The position numbers and the translations under genes are program-made. A DNA stretch of 64,000 bases from Pontibacter amylolyticus (GTDB lineage: Bacteria; Bacteroidota; Bacteroidia; Cytophagales; Hymenobacteraceae), in the NCBI RefSeq assembly GCF_014638845.1, contig NZ_BMFP01000003.1:496001-560000 (forward strand). The letters are read 5' to 3'. The first letter of the stretch is position 1. Each line of letters starts with the position of its first letter. The notes under the pieces are model-generated. The model was not told the DNA's origin. It did not search any database and was given only the letters and a program-made list of their open reading frames with translations. Of the stretch, positions 28,401-36,483 are shown piece by piece.

Positions 28401-30475
28401 TTGAGATCGGCCACATCATGGCTTCTTTTCAGCAGCAGGACAGCGTGATGACGGGCGTGCTGGACGGAACCGCCACGCTGACGGACCTGCTGGCCGGTAA
28501 TCCGGCTTTTACGGCCGACCTTACCTTGTCAAAATTCGCCTACACAGGTATACCGATCGGCGACATCGCCCTGAAAGCCAACACGGCGGGCGCCAACCGC
28601 TACAACCTGAACCTGGGGCTGACCGGCAACGGCAACGAAGTGCTTGTGAGTGGCACCTATGAAATGCAGCCTGAAACGAGTCTACTCAACCTGGATGCGA
28701 ATATTGCCAACCTGAACCTGGCCTCGTTCGGCGGTTTCACCCAAGGTATGGTAGACAGACTGGCCGGCAGCGCCAATGGCAAGCTGCGCATCACAGGCAC
28801 GCTGGCGCAGCCTGCTATCCGCGGTGGCCTTGATTTTAACCAGGCACAGTTCAACCTGACCATGCTCAACTCGCTCTATTCCTTGCAAAACGAGCGGTTA
28901 GAGTTTACGGAGAAAGGCATCAGCATGCGCGACTTCACCCTGACCGACACGCTGGGCAACACCCTCGACATCAATGGCAACATCCTGACGCAGAACTACA
29001 CGGACTATACCTTCGACCTGCGTGCGCGAACGGACCGCTTCCTGGCGATGAACTCTACTGCGAACGACAACGACCTGTTTTATGGCAACGTGCAGATGGC
29101 CATGAAAGCCAGTATAACGGGCAATATGATGGCACCGAACATTGAAGTATTCGTGACGGTGCTCGATGGCTCCACCTTCACCACGGTCATCCCGGCCGAT
29201 GGGGTGGCCGCTGCCGAGCGCGAAGGGGTAGTCGAATTCGTCACGCTCAACGATTCCCTCAACGCCATTCTCGCAAGGGCGGTCGAGGAAAACACGACTG
29301 CCGGTTTTATGGGCGCCAACATCGATGCCCAGATCACGGTAACCGATGCCACCACCGTGACCATCGTGATAGACCCGACCACGGGCGACAACCTGGTCGT
29401 GCGTGGCAATGCCTCTCCCCTCTACATCGGCATCACGCCAAGCGGACAGATCAGCATGAGCGGTCGCTATGAGATTACGGAAGGGATGTACAGCATGGAC
29501 TTCTATGACTTGGTGTCGCGGAAACTCGAGATCGCGAAAGGCAGTTACATCAACTGGACCGGCGACCCAATGCAGGCCAACATGCAGATCTCAGCCATTT
29601 ACCGGATCGATGCGGCGCCGATGGAACTGGTGTCTAATCAGTTGGACGTGGATGCGGGCCAACTGAACCGTTATCGAACGCAGTTGCCTTTCGAGGTATA
29701 TGTGAATTTAGACGGAGAGTTACTCAAGCCTGAGATCGGATTTGACATTCAGCTGGAAGAGCAGCGGCGCGGGGCCTTGGATGGCACGGTGGAAGCACGC
29801 CTGGGCGCCTTGCGCCAGAACGATTCTGAACTCAACAAACAGGTATTCTCGCTGCTGGTGTTGGGCCGCTTCATGGCAGAGGATCCGCTGTCAAGCTCCG
29901 GTGGCGGCGGGCTGGGCTCCACGGCCCGTAACAGCTTAAGCCAGGTGATGACAGACCAGCTCAACCAGTTGACGAACCGCTACGCCGGCGGCCTTGGACT
30001 GGAACTGGGCGTTAGCTCTTACGAAGACTACTCCTCCGGCTCAGCCGAGGGCCGCACCGACCTGAACGTGGCCCTGCGCCAGCAGTTTCTGGATGACCGC
30101 CTGACCGTGCGTGTCGGAACTGACATCGGGCTGGAAGGACAGAGTGAACAGCAGCGTAACATGAGTGGCTTCGGCGGAGACGTGTCGGTGGAGTATTCGC
30201 TTACAAAAGACGGCAGGCTCCGCGTACGTGCATTCCAGCGCAACCAGTACGAGGGCTTCCTGGAAGGTGACGTGCGAGCTACCGGCGTGGGCCTGATCTT
30301 CGTGCGGGACTACGACAACTTCTCCGACCTGTTCCGCAGCCTGGAAAGCAGGGCGGTACGAAGAGAAGAACGCCGCCTGGAAGAGGCCATTAAGTTTAAC
30401 CAGCGCGAGAAGCGAAAAGAAGAGCAGGAAGCCGAAGAGAAAGTAGAAGAAGTCGTAAAAGAAGAACAAGAATAA
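25415..30475 (+). CDS. tamB: Translocation/assembly module TamB
   Basis: About 1,690 residues. A single N-terminal membrane helix (LLLLIIIALQ) anchors it in the inner membrane; the body is a long beta-rich AsmA/VPS13-like groove made of repeated short strands; residues about 1270-1620 are the conserved TamB (DUF490) domain, with GRYEITEGMYSMDFYDLVSR and the FSLLVLGRFM motif. The last 60 residues form a highly charged coiled coil (REERRLEEAIKFNQ). TamB-like proteins bridge the envelope and are thought to move lipids or assist outer-membrane assembly. The outer-membrane partner follows 7 bases downstream. The only usual start codon (GTG at 25415) cuts the membrane helix in half; the real start is probably a non-standard codon between 25334 and 25394. 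Confidence 0.93.
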   Translation: MGLLLLIIIALQISKVQNFAAQKGASYLAGMLDTRVEIGRFKTDWRNAIVLEDVYMEDQQHDTLWYSQRLGLDLKVWSLLSGKVNISKIDLQQATLNLHIRPDSTSNFDFLMEAFATDTTAAQPADTTGAMQLDLGLINLENVYVNFNDEAGGNHIRARVGQLTTTMEELNLEEEIYRLDEIELRNTGINYVQSKLPPETEPEPITFEFDMNGVEVENFALNYVSIPADQRIELKLGKSELAVEDIDLPNARIDLRSFDLHDSKVLYVQKKMVPTDSLAVNPAETVRKLDESVEKTQGQPVKWVLNLGKLNVSGLEAGMENADAPRQARGMDYNHLRFTNIELDAEDIRYSLNQMGMQLNQLKLKEQSGFRINNFQSDITLDSTHARLANLDLQTGNSRISKDLALNYTSWADLTDNLDAVQLDLDIDNSRIGMQDILLFAPDLAENPSFRKIANSTIRLDGRAQGPLDNISIQQLQVAGLQGTTVNVTGNVRNAMDPDRLAMNLNINRLATTRTDILALAPPGTIPPEIRIPNNLSMTGRYSGTLTNFDLNAAIKSSFGNLNAVVDMDEGPAGAEPFRATVKTAGFDLKQLFTEDYGVGRVAFEATAKGTGLSPETMRADVKAHITEANYNNYAYNNVDVDARIDRNLYQVAARARDENLNFDLKGDFNMRNAQRGEYVFDLDLKGVDLKALNFYEEELGVRGQLRGRFAGKDASDISGTLEGDNVRVRLQGVSYPIDSLQLTVNQKMPGAAIALNSSILNADMRFDNDLGELPTALAKHFSAYFDLQPDPPYPANVNLGSFEATMLVRRPDIIASFVPDLGELQVNGPITASYNGETQLFAMDANVSKLTYTEYNVQDMALQVRGNREQMGYNLGVREIRSPSLLLNNVRLNGAARDNDMSVRLAMADADSAEQFVIGGVLNSLGPGYRFAFNPEQLVINGEPWSVPQDNYLQFDTNLLYAKNIRLERNGNYVSLNSTGPVSPNAPLQVEFGNFEIGHIMASFQQQDSVMTGVLDGTATLTDLLAGNPAFTADLTLSKFAYTGIPIGDIALKANTAGANRYNLNLGLTGNGNEVLVSGTYEMQPETSLLNLDANIANLNLASFGGFTQGMVDRLAGSANGKLRITGTLAQPAIRGGLDFNQAQFNLTMLNSLYSLQNERLEFTEKGISMRDFTLTDTLGNTLDINGNILTQNYTDYTFDLRARTDRFLAMNSTANDNDLFYGNVQMAMKASITGNMMAPNIEVFVTVLDGSTFTTVIPADGVAAAEREGVVEFVTLNDSLNAILARAVEENTTAGFMGANIDAQITVTDATTVTIVIDPTTGDNLVVRGNASPLYIGITPSGQISMSGRYEITEGMYSMDFYDLVSRKLEIAKGSYINWTGDPMQANMQISAIYRIDAAPMELVSNQLDVDAGQLNRYRTQLPFEVYVNLDGELLKPEIGFDIQLEEQRRGALDGTVEARLGALRQNDSELNKQVFSLLVLGRFMAEDPLSSSGGGGLGSTARNSLSQVMTDQLNQLTNRYAGGLGLELGVSSYEDYSSGSAEGRTDLNVALRQQFLDDRLTVRVGTDIGLEGQSEQQRNMSGFGGDVSVEYSLTKDGRLRVRAFQRNQYEGFLEGDVRATGVGLIFVRDYDNFSDLFRSLESRAVRREERRLEEAIKFNQREKRKEEQEAEEKVEEVVKEEQE

Positions 30476-30482
30476 GTCCCCT

Positions 30483-32861
30483 ATGACCACAGCCTTACGC
30501 TATACCTTGATTGCTTTCTGTCTGGCACTGAGCTGGGTGCTGCCCGGTTGCAGCAGCACGAAAACCGTACCGAAGGGCGATGCGCTGTTTGCCGGATTTG
30601 AGGTGAAAGTGAACGATGAAGAGGACAGCAGCAAGCGCGGGCCCGAACTGGAAACTGAACTGGGCAACACGGTTCGCCCGAAGCCCAACGCCTCCATCCT
30701 TGGCATGCGCCCCAAACTCTGGATCTACAACGCATTCTACACCGAGAAAGACAAAGGCCTGAAGCACTGGATTCAGACTAAATTGGGTGAACCGCCGGTG
30801 CTGCTGTCGGAAGTGGACACGGCCAGCATTAACGAAGTGATGCGCGCGCGCCTCCACAACCGGGGCTACTTTTACAACACCGTACAAAGTGACACCACCA
30901 TCAAGAAGAAAAAAGCCACCATTGCCTGGCAGGCTACGGTGCACGAGCCCTACCGCATACGCAACATCGCCTATACCCTCAGCGACTCCCTGCCCATACA
31001 CGCCGAGATCAGGCAGCTGCAGGCCGGCTCCCTGATCAAGCAGGAAGAGCCTTACGACCTGGACAAGATGATCCTGGAAAGAACCCGGATAGACCAGGCG
31101 CTCAAAAACCGGGGCTACTTCTTCTTTGCACCCAATATGCTCATCTTCAGTGCCGATACCACGGTGGGCAACAAAGGCGTGGATGTGGTCCTGCGCCTCA
31201 AAAACGACATGCCGGCACCCGCCCTGCGCTCCTATAAGATTGATGACATCTTCATCAACGCAAACTTTGTTCTGAATGACAGCCTGTCCGTGAGCGACAC
31301 GCTGCGCTTTGAAGGTTATAACTACATTCCGAACGAAAACTATGTACGGGCGAAGCACATTGTGCCGGGCCTTTTCGTTGCGAAGGACAGCGTGTACAGC
31401 CGTCGCAACCACCTGCTGACGGTGAGCAGGCTGTCGGGGCTGAGTGCCTACAAGTTCGTGAACCTGCAGTACGAGCGCGATACTTTGAAAGAGGACCGGC
31501 TGGACGCCTTCATCTTTATGACGCCCGACATGAAAAAATCGCTTAGGGCAGAGGCGCAGATGGTGACCAAATCCAATAACCTGGCCGGGCCCGGTATGTC
31601 CGTTTCGTTTCGGAACCGCAATGCCTTTAAAGGATCGGAGATGCTGACCGTCAATTTCACAGGTCGCTTCGAGAACCAGGTCGGGGGCCAGCGGGTCGTC
31701 AGCAGTGGCGAGTCGCCCGAGGAGAACCCGGTCGGGCTCAGTTCCTACGAGCTTGGGGTACAAACCAGCCTCACCTTCCCCAGGCTGGTGGCTCCCTTCA
31801 ACCTGCCCAACCTGCGCTCTGCCTTTGTGCCGAATACGCGCATTACGCTGGGGTACAATTTCCTGAACCGGGTACAGTTCTTTCAGATGAACTCCTTTAA
31901 CGCCTCATACGGGTATAACTGGCGTCCAAAGCAAACGATCACGCACGAGTTCACCCCGATCAATTTGCAGTATGTGCGCCTTGGCAAACAGACGGACGAG
32001 TTTATGGCTATTCTTGAGCAGAACCCGTTTCTGAAAAGCAGTTTTGAGGAGCAGTTCATTATTGGTTCCATCTACCAGCATACCTTCAGCACCCTGAGTT
32101 TGGAGAACAAAACACACCAGTTCTTCAATGCCACCACCCTCGATGTGTCGGGCAACCTGGTGAGTGCGGTGCAGTCGCTGCTGGGCAACGACAAACGCGA
32201 TGATGAAGCGGAGCCGCCAGTGCCACCGCGCACTATCTTCAATCAGCCGTACTCACAATACTCGCGGCTTGAAAACGACTTCCGCTACTACTTCAACTTT
32301 TCCAAAATGAGCCAGCTAGCGACGCGCCTGATTGCAGGAGTGGGCTACCCCTATGGCAACTCCCTGACCATGCCGTATGTGAAGCAGTTTTCGATCGGAG
32401 GGCCGAACAGCATCAGGGCCTTTCGGGCGCGCAGCATCGGACCGGGGAGCTACAATGTATCGGACGCACTTGCCTTCTCCTTTTTTGACCAGGTAGGCGA
32501 TATCAAGCTGGAGGCGAATGCCGAGTACCGTTTCCCGATTTTCGGATTCTTCAGGGGAGCTGTTTTTGTGGACGCCGGTAATATCTGGCTGATCAACGAG
32601 ACGTATGACAAAAACGGGGTACTGGAAAAGCCCAAGTTCAAGGCCGGCAATTTGTTCCAGGAACTGGCAGTAGGCACGGGTTTTGGTCTGCGGGTGGACA
32701 TTGAGTTCTTCGTGATCCGCTTCGATTTGGGTATACCGGTGCGTGTGCCTTACCTACCAGAGGGCGACCGCTTTGTGCTCGATGATTTCCGGTTCGGCTT
32801 CAACCCCAAACCCGGTGAACACGGCATGGTGCTGAACATTGCCATTGGCTATCCATTCTAA
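30483..32861 (+). CDS. tamL: TamL: lipoprotein Omp85/BamA-family outer-membrane protein
   Basis: A 792-residue protein with a lipoprotein signal (LSWVLPGC, lipidated Cys23), POTRA-like domains to about residue 400 and a C-terminal Omp85 barrel. Barrel hallmarks are NSIRAFRARSIGPG near residue 645 (the conserved RGF/RAF loop), VDAGNIW and a C-terminal aromatic end (IAIGYPF). In Bacteroidota the TamA-like partner of TamB is a lipoprotein called TamL, and this matches. It starts 7 bases after tamB, so the two are surely co-transcribed and act together. A hairpin made of AGGTATA motifs follows its stop codon. Confidence 0.93.
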   Translation: MTTALRYTLIAFCLALSWVLPGCSSTKTVPKGDALFAGFEVKVNDEEDSSKRGPELETELGNTVRPKPNASILGMRPKLWIYNAFYTEKDKGLKHWIQTKLGEPPVLLSEVDTASINEVMRARLHNRGYFYNTVQSDTTIKKKKATIAWQATVHEPYRIRNIAYTLSDSLPIHAEIRQLQAGSLIKQEEPYDLDKMILERTRIDQALKNRGYFFFAPNMLIFSADTTVGNKGVDVVLRLKNDMPAPALRSYKIDDIFINANFVLNDSLSVSDTLRFEGYNYIPNENYVRAKHIVPGLFVAKDSVYSRRNHLLTVSRLSGLSAYKFVNLQYERDTLKEDRLDAFIFMTPDMKKSLRAEAQMVTKSNNLAGPGMSVSFRNRNAFKGSEMLTVNFTGRFENQVGGQRVVSSGESPEENPVGLSSYELGVQTSLTFPRLVAPFNLPNLRSAFVPNTRITLGYNFLNRVQFFQMNSFNASYGYNWRPKQTITHEFTPINLQYVRLGKQTDEFMAILEQNPFLKSSFEEQFIIGSIYQHTFSTLSLENKTHQFFNATTLDVSGNLVSAVQSLLGNDKRDDEAEPPVPPRTIFNQPYSQYSRLENDFRYYFNFSKMSQLATRLIAGVGYPYGNSLTMPYVKQFSIGGPNSIRAFRARSIGPGSYNVSDALAFSFFDQVGDIKLEANAEYRFPIFGFFRGAVFVDAGNIWLINETYDKNGVLEKPKFKAGNLFQELAVGTGFGLRVDIEFFVIRFDLGIPVRVPYLPEGDRFVLDDFRFGFNPKPGEHGMVLNIAIGYPF

Positions 32862-32863
32862 AA

Positions 32864-32912
32864 CAGGTATAAGGTATAGCCTTTAGCATAACACGGCTAT
32901 ACCTTATACCTG
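32864..32912 (+). terminator. Hairpin built from inverted AGGTATA motifs
   Basis: CAGGTATAAGGTATAGCC (32864-32881) pairs perfectly over 18 bases with GGCTATACCTTATACCTG (32895-32912). Each arm holds two copies of the motif. A further CTATACCTG follows at once. It sits between the converging tamL and arsC-like genes. Confidence 0.7.
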
Positions 32913-32924
32913 CCTATACCTGTG

Positions 32925-33266
32925 TTACAGGATGTCGAGCACTTTTTCCGGAGGCCGGCCGATGGTCGCTCTGTCGCCTTTCACCACAATCGGGCGCTCG
33001 ATCAGGATGGGGTGTTCAGCCATGATCTGCAACCATTCCTCGTCGGTATAGCTTTTGCCCGCAAAGTTTTCTTTGTATACCTGCTCGCCTTTGCGCAGCA
33101 CCTGTTCGGGTTGCAGGCCTAGCTTTTGGAGCACGGCTTTAAGCTCTTCGGCAGAAGGTGTGTTTTTCAGGTATTCCACTACCTGTAGCTCCTCTCCTTT
33201 TTCGCGCAGCAAGTCCAGCGTCTGGCGGCTTTTGCTGCATCTGTTGTTGTGATAGATTGTAACCAT
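32925..33266 (-). CDS. arsC: ArsC/Spx-family arsenate reductase-like protein
   Basis: A 113-residue thioredoxin-fold protein. HNNRCSKSRQTL places Cys10 at the catalytic position of glutaredoxin-linked ArsC; Arg in ERPIVVKGDRATIGRPPE corresponds to the arginines that hold arsenate in the plasmid R773 enzyme. Length and order match the family. It would reduce arsenate to arsenite using glutathione or glutaredoxin; as no other ars gene is nearby, it may instead be one of the poorly characterised ArsC-like (YffB/YfgD) reductases. It converges with tamL; the arsC stop lies 12 bases beyond the motif hairpin. Confidence 0.85.
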   Translation of the reverse strand: MVTIYHNNRCSKSRQTLDLLREKGEELQVVEYLKNTPSAEELKAVLQKLGLQPEQVLRKGEQVYKENFAGKSYTDEEWLQIMAEHPILIERPIVVKGDRATIGRPPEKVLDIL

Positions 33267-33326
33267 TTCTAGAAATTCATTTACTCAAAGATACGTAAAA
33301 GCCTCCGATAGGCGGAGAGGGTATCG

Positions 33327-33358
33327 TTGTAGCCTTTTCGCTAAAAAGCTTACCTTTG
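33327..33358 (+). promoter_or_regulatory. Promoter of the DUF3347 lipoprotein
   Basis: TTG at 33327-33329 and TACCTTTG at 33351-33358 are separated by 21 bases, which fits the Bacteroidota promoter (TTG, 19-21 bases, TAnnTTTG). The gene starts 77 bases further on, leaving a 5' leader of about 70 bases. Confidence 0.6.
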
Positions 33359-33434
33359 CAGAAGGATTGCCCGCCATGGGTACCTGAGGTATAAACAAAA
33401 TGTCATAAACACTTCGATTTCCTAATAAACCATT

Positions 33435-34076
33435 ATGAAAAAGACAACATTATTTGCAGCGCTGGTGGCCATGTTCGCATTCGCTTCCTGTTCATCTGAC
33501 AGCAACCAGCACCAGGCGGATGCCACTGAAGAGCATGACCACGAGCACCACGACGGCATGGCGCACGGTGACAACCTGCCTGCAGCCGGCACCGTGGTTG
33601 TAGAGACGCCTACCTTTGATTCGGTGGCAGAGCCCATGAAAACCAATCTGTCGCAGCTGCTGGACGAGTACATCGCCCTGAAAGACGCCATGGTAGAATC
33701 CGACGCTGAAACGGCGAAAGAGGCGGCCACCACCATACTCAACTCAGCGAACGCGATGCCGGTTGCTACCCTGCAGGTACCGGAGCAAAAGTCGTTTGCA
33801 GAAGAGCAGGTTGAAAAAGTACGCACCTCTGCTGCTGCCATCGCCGCCACCAACGACCTCGGTGAGCAGCGCAACCAACTGGAAGACCTGTCAGAAGCCG
33901 TGTTCTCGCTGACCAAAGCTTTCGGCGCCACTGACAAGAAAGTATACTACCAGCACTGCCCGATGGTCAACAACAACCAGGGCGCCTACTGGGTGAGCAC
34001 CAACTCAGAGATACGCAACCCCTACTTCGGAAGCAGCATGCTGAAGTGCGGCAGCAACGAGGAAGTTATCAATTAA
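33435..34076 (+). CDS. DUF3347 lipoprotein, probable copper-binding
   Basis: A 213-residue lipoprotein (signal MKKTTLFAALVAMFAFASC, lipid on Cys19). A His-rich stretch follows at about residues 34-45 (EEHDHEHHDGMAHGD). Residues 60-210 are a DUF3347 domain of four helices ending in YYQHCPM...GAYW...IRNPYFG...MLKCG; the paired Cys/Met/His residues of this ending are shared with the CusB/CusF-like heavy-metal-binding segments of Bacteroidota efflux systems. It probably binds copper or silver in the periplasm. No metal pump gene is adjacent. It has its own promoter, and a terminator follows. Confidence 0.88.
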   Translation: MKKTTLFAALVAMFAFASCSSDSNQHQADATEEHDHEHHDGMAHGDNLPAAGTVVVETPTFDSVAEPMKTNLSQLLDEYIALKDAMVESDAETAKEAATTILNSANAMPVATLQVPEQKSFAEEQVEKVRTSAAAIAATNDLGEQRNQLEDLSEAVFSLTKAFGATDKKVYYQHCPMVNNNQGAYWVSTNSEIRNPYFGSSMLKCGSNEEVIN

Positions 34077-34292
34077 TTGAGTGATTGAGTGAGTTGGTGA
34101 TGGAGTGATTGTAAATTAAAAATGGGTAATGAACTTTACCTAGGCAAATAACCTAGAAGAGCTGGTCAAAGATTTGATCAGCTCTTCTGTTTTTAGAGAA
34201 TTGAAGATTCGCTCCATCGCTCAATTACCAACTCACTCATTCACTAACTCACTCAATCGCTCAATCACCAACTCACTCAATCCGTCACTCCA
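34077..34292. repeat. Inverted low-complexity repeat, GAGTGATTGAGTGAGTTGG units
   Basis: The left arm (about 34077-34115) is GAGTGATTGAGTGAGTTGGTGATGGAGTGATT; the right arm (about 34210-34297) repeats the complement, CTCACTCAATC/CACCAACTCACTC, two to three times. Between them lies the terminator hairpin. The arms run right up to the stop codons of two converging genes. Confidence 0.7.
34155..34188 (+). terminator. Terminator hairpin after the DUF3347 gene
   Basis: AGAAGAGCTGGTCAAA pairs with TTGATCAGCTCTTCT with one G-T pair, followed by a T-run. It sits in the centre of a larger inverted low-complexity repeat. Confidence 0.75.
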
Positions 34293-34607
34293 TCACAAAT
34301 AACAATCCATCCAATCCAGGACAATATGTATGAGCAGGCCCAGGCCGATTAGCCGGGTCTTCGGGATAAGCGCCAGAATAGCGTAAATTGGCACGATCCA
34401 GTACCGGTGCAGTAAATGAAACCCAATGCTGCACCTGTCCTGGTCGATGATGGGGGTTACCAGCAAATGGTCAAAATCAATCAGCCAGCCTGCCAACATC
34501 ATCAGCGAAGCATAGCGGAATTGATCTCTGTAGAACAGCGCCGCTACCAGTACGGGCACTGCCATGTGCAGCATGATATGGATCGCGAAAGATAAAGATA
34601 AAGTCAT
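34293..34607 (-). CDS. DUF6122 family membrane protein
   Basis: A 104-residue protein with three membrane helices. It has the family pattern LHMAVPVLVAALFY, AGWLIDFDHLLVTPI, DRCSIGFHLLHRYW and LLIHIVLDWMDC, that is, a DxDH motif, RCSIGFHxLH and a terminal H-x3-D-x2-DC. The conserved His and Asp residues facing the membrane surface suggest a metal-binding hydrolase, like the YdjM/metal-dependent membrane hydrolases, but the reaction is unknown. It converges with the DUF3347 gene and shares the repeat block; its 3' end overlaps the repeat. Confidence 0.85.
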   Translation of the reverse strand: MTLSLSFAIHIMLHMAVPVLVAALFYRDQFRYASLMMLAGWLIDFDHLLVTPIIDQDRCSIGFHLLHRYWIVPIYAILALIPKTRLIGLGLLIHIVLDWMDCYL

Positions 34608-34656
34608 ACAGCAGGTACTGCATCCACAGGGTATAGGTTGCTGTCTGACGGGGCAT

Positions 34657-34695
34657 AAAAAAGCCCTCCGCTAATTAGAAGCGGAGGGCTTTTTC
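34657..34695 (-). terminator. Bidirectional terminator
   Basis: AAGCCCTCCGC pairs with GCGGAGGGCTT around ctaattagaa-type loop bases, with A-run and T-run on the two sides. It ends the small minus-strand gene at 34714. Confidence 0.85.
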
Positions 34696-34713
34696 TATCA
34701 CAATGCGAGTTAA

Positions 34714-34983
34714 CTATTTCAAAGTATCCAGGAGCATGCGCGATTTAACGCGAAGTGCAAACCATTCGTACGTGTTCTTGAGCCGCTCAAAGTGTAAACC
34801 CTCCACAATACCGTTCACGCTTGCTTCCTGCAGCGCTGTCGCCAGCACATTGTTTTCGATCGGGAAATTATCGTAAACGAGGCCCTCCCTTATAAAAGAA
34901 CATTCAACATTCTTTTCCCGGTCTTTCAAAACAAGGGTATTACTGTGCCGGAGTGCTTTCTGGATTCTCTCAAGCTCTTTCAT
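34714..34983 (-). CDS. Small hypothetical protein
   Basis: An 89-residue cytosolic protein starting at MKELERIQKALRHSN; an earlier in-frame ATG exists 13 codons upstream but would add a non-conserved tail. It has no cysteine, no membrane segment and an alpha-beta pattern (VECSFIREGLVYDNFPIENNVLATALQEA). I do not recognise it. It is a monocistronic minus-strand gene with a good terminator, and lies beside the STAS-like gene at 35194 with a 210-base gap. Confidence 0.6.
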   Translation of the reverse strand: MKELERIQKALRHSNTLVLKDREKNVECSFIREGLVYDNFPIENNVLATALQEASVNGIVEGLHFERLKNTYEWFALRVKSRMLLDTLK

Positions 34984-35193
34984 AGTCGTGAATTTGTGCA
35001 AATGATTATAACTTATTGGCAAGGTTATTACATGAACAATTCACAAAAAGTTCAGGAATATTTCATGTTATTACTGTTTTTTTTCAAAAGAATGGTAAAA
35101 TCAGGCAAAAGCCATTGACAATCGCACTTGCAGCGGTCTTCTTTCCAGATAACTGAATGTGGGCTGGTTCTTAAGATTAAATTAGTAGGTTTT

Positions 35194-35625
35194 TCAAGTG
35201 GCATTCCGGAACAAGCCCTCACAGGGATCGCTGGACGATGCGAGCCATTGTTGTGCAGTGCAGGAATCAGCGAAGTAGGCAATCTGCAACTTGTTACCGG
35301 ACATGCTGAGCAGACTGCTGCTCACTTTCTCTACAACAACCTCCAGAAAGAGGTCATCAGGTAGCACGAGCGCCAGTTTGCGAAGTTTGGTAAGCGGCAG
35401 GCTATGACCGAGCAGTTCGATCGTCCAGCTCTGATCACTCATATTGGGGCTGGTCATGTTACTGAAGTCAACCAGCCATCCCATGGCATTGCTCTTCTGT
35501 AGCCGCTTGCAGACGTTCACTAACGCCCGCCGGTACTCGGTGCTGTTCACTACCCGCAGCCACTGGCTCGAAAGCAGACCCTGTTTTGGGTTGTATTTTA
35601 CCTGAATATAAGGCGGTGGTTTCAT
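35194..35625 (-). CDS. STAS/SpoIIAA-like protein, paralogue 1
   Basis: A 143-residue protein (MKPPPYIQVKYNPKQGLLSS). The order of elements is the same as in three proteins clustered at 44-45.7 kb: a first strand with Y-N/D-P, a strand with W-L, a helix EYRRALVNVCKRLQ, then WLVDFSNMTSP where the others have LxDxR, and a helix ending in a short strand (QIAYFADSCTAQQWLA). This resembles the STAS/SpoIIAA-like single-domain proteins that are expanded in Cytophagales. Their function is not established; the fold binds partner proteins such as anti-sigma factors or sensor kinases in other bacteria. No kinase or sigma gene is adjacent. Confidence 0.65.
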   Translation of the reverse strand: MKPPPYIQVKYNPKQGLLSSQWLRVVNSTEYRRALVNVCKRLQKSNAMGWLVDFSNMTSPNMSDQSWTIELLGHSLPLTKLRKLALVLPDDLFLEVVVEKVSSSLLSMSGNKLQIAYFADSCTAQQWLASSSDPCEGLFRNAT

Positions 35626-35924
35626 GTCTTAATAACAGTCTATTATTTACTGCTATAATCATATAACGAATAAATACGTACCCTGTTGTTACTATCGTGT
35701 GAAAATAACCTGTTTCTTCCTTCAACTCACTGTATTTCAATGCAAACGGAACTTAGACAGGAAATTTTATCTTAGAAGGCATACACTCACGTAGTTTTTT
35801 AAACCATTGACACTTAAAATGATAAGTGTCATTTTATATGATGATCACACTTGTTAGCTTTAAGCTTCGTTCATGAAAACATACAGTATAAAATAACATT
35901 ATCACAATCTATAGGCAGCAAGGG
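35626..35924. other. AT-rich intergenic region with inverted repeat
   Basis: About 300 bases between divergent genes. It includes a perfect inverted repeat GACACTT-N8-AAGTGTC at 35809-35830, about 95 bases before the next gene. No TAnnTTTG box is clear. Confidence 0.4.
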
Positions 35925-36185
35925 ATGAAGAATTTGAGACGTGCCTTGGTCGAAGAGACCGGAACGAAAGTGAAAAAGAGAACTGTCAGAAAATGTTTTT
36001 TCAAGGTATACAGCTATTTCCTCTACCAGGATACAGCCAGCCTGTGTGAAATCCTGGATTACCGGGAATCGCTGGGGCAGGAAGAACGTAAGCGGGAGCG
36101 TTATTTCGTTTTCCGGTACATGCTACGCCTGATCAAAAACAGACATCCCAAGCAGTATGTTCGTCTATGCGCAACGCCTAACTAA
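35925..36185 (+). CDS. Small basic hypothetical protein
   Basis: An 86-residue basic protein (MKNLRRALVEETGTKVKKRT). It is predicted mostly helical, with a tyrosine-rich core (FFKVYSYFLYQDTASLCEILDY) and a basic C-terminal helix (RYMLRLIKNRHPKQY). It could bind nucleic acid, but no family is recognised. It ends before an AGGTATAG motif and a terminator, which supports a genuine transcription unit. Confidence 0.5.
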   Translation: MKNLRRALVEETGTKVKKRTVRKCFFKVYSYFLYQDTASLCEILDYRESLGQEERKRERYFVFRYMLRLIKNRHPKQYVRLCATPN

Positions 36186-36225
36186 GGTATAGCATGGCAT
36201 AGCCGTACTCCTACCTCATGCACTG

Positions 36226-36267
36226 ACCTCCTGTTTGCCTCTACTGGCAGGTAGGAGGTTTTTTTTG
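36226..36267 (+). terminator. Rho-independent terminator
   Basis: ACCTCCT pairs with AGGAGGT and an inner TGCC with GGCA, followed by eight Ts. It ends the small basic protein's transcript. Confidence 0.75.
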
Positions 36268-36460
36268 TGGAGGTGCAGCTAAAAAACTTAGGTACACAAG
36301 CAACCATAGCCTTCCGCTCACCATCTATCAGCCTAAGAAAGCTTTGGAAGCGGCTCCTCCACCCCTCCTTTCTCCAAATGCCTTCCGGTTGAACTTCCAT
36401 TCGTCGGAATTCTGGCGCTGTTGACGGATAATTTCTGATAGTTCATATAATAAACTAAAC

Positions 36461-36483
36461 AGTACCTTGCATTGCAAAGTACT
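36461..36483 (+). promoter_or_regulatory. Operator candidate: 23-base palindrome in the receptor promoter
   Basis: A 23-base near-palindrome, AGTAC-c-TTGCA-t-TGCAA-a-GTACT, with only one mismatched pair. It lies across the -33 region and spacer of the promoter in front of the outer-membrane receptor gene, so a bound repressor would block RNA polymerase. Confidence 0.6.

Noticed and set aside
27359-28414. Long minus-strand frame opposite tamB
   Set aside because: Composition is that of an antisense shadow; tamB is clearly coding on the plus strand.
30495-31763. A 422-codon minus-strand frame opposite tamL
   Set aside because: No motif or signal peptide, His/Val-rich shadow pattern; the Omp85 gene explains the DNA.
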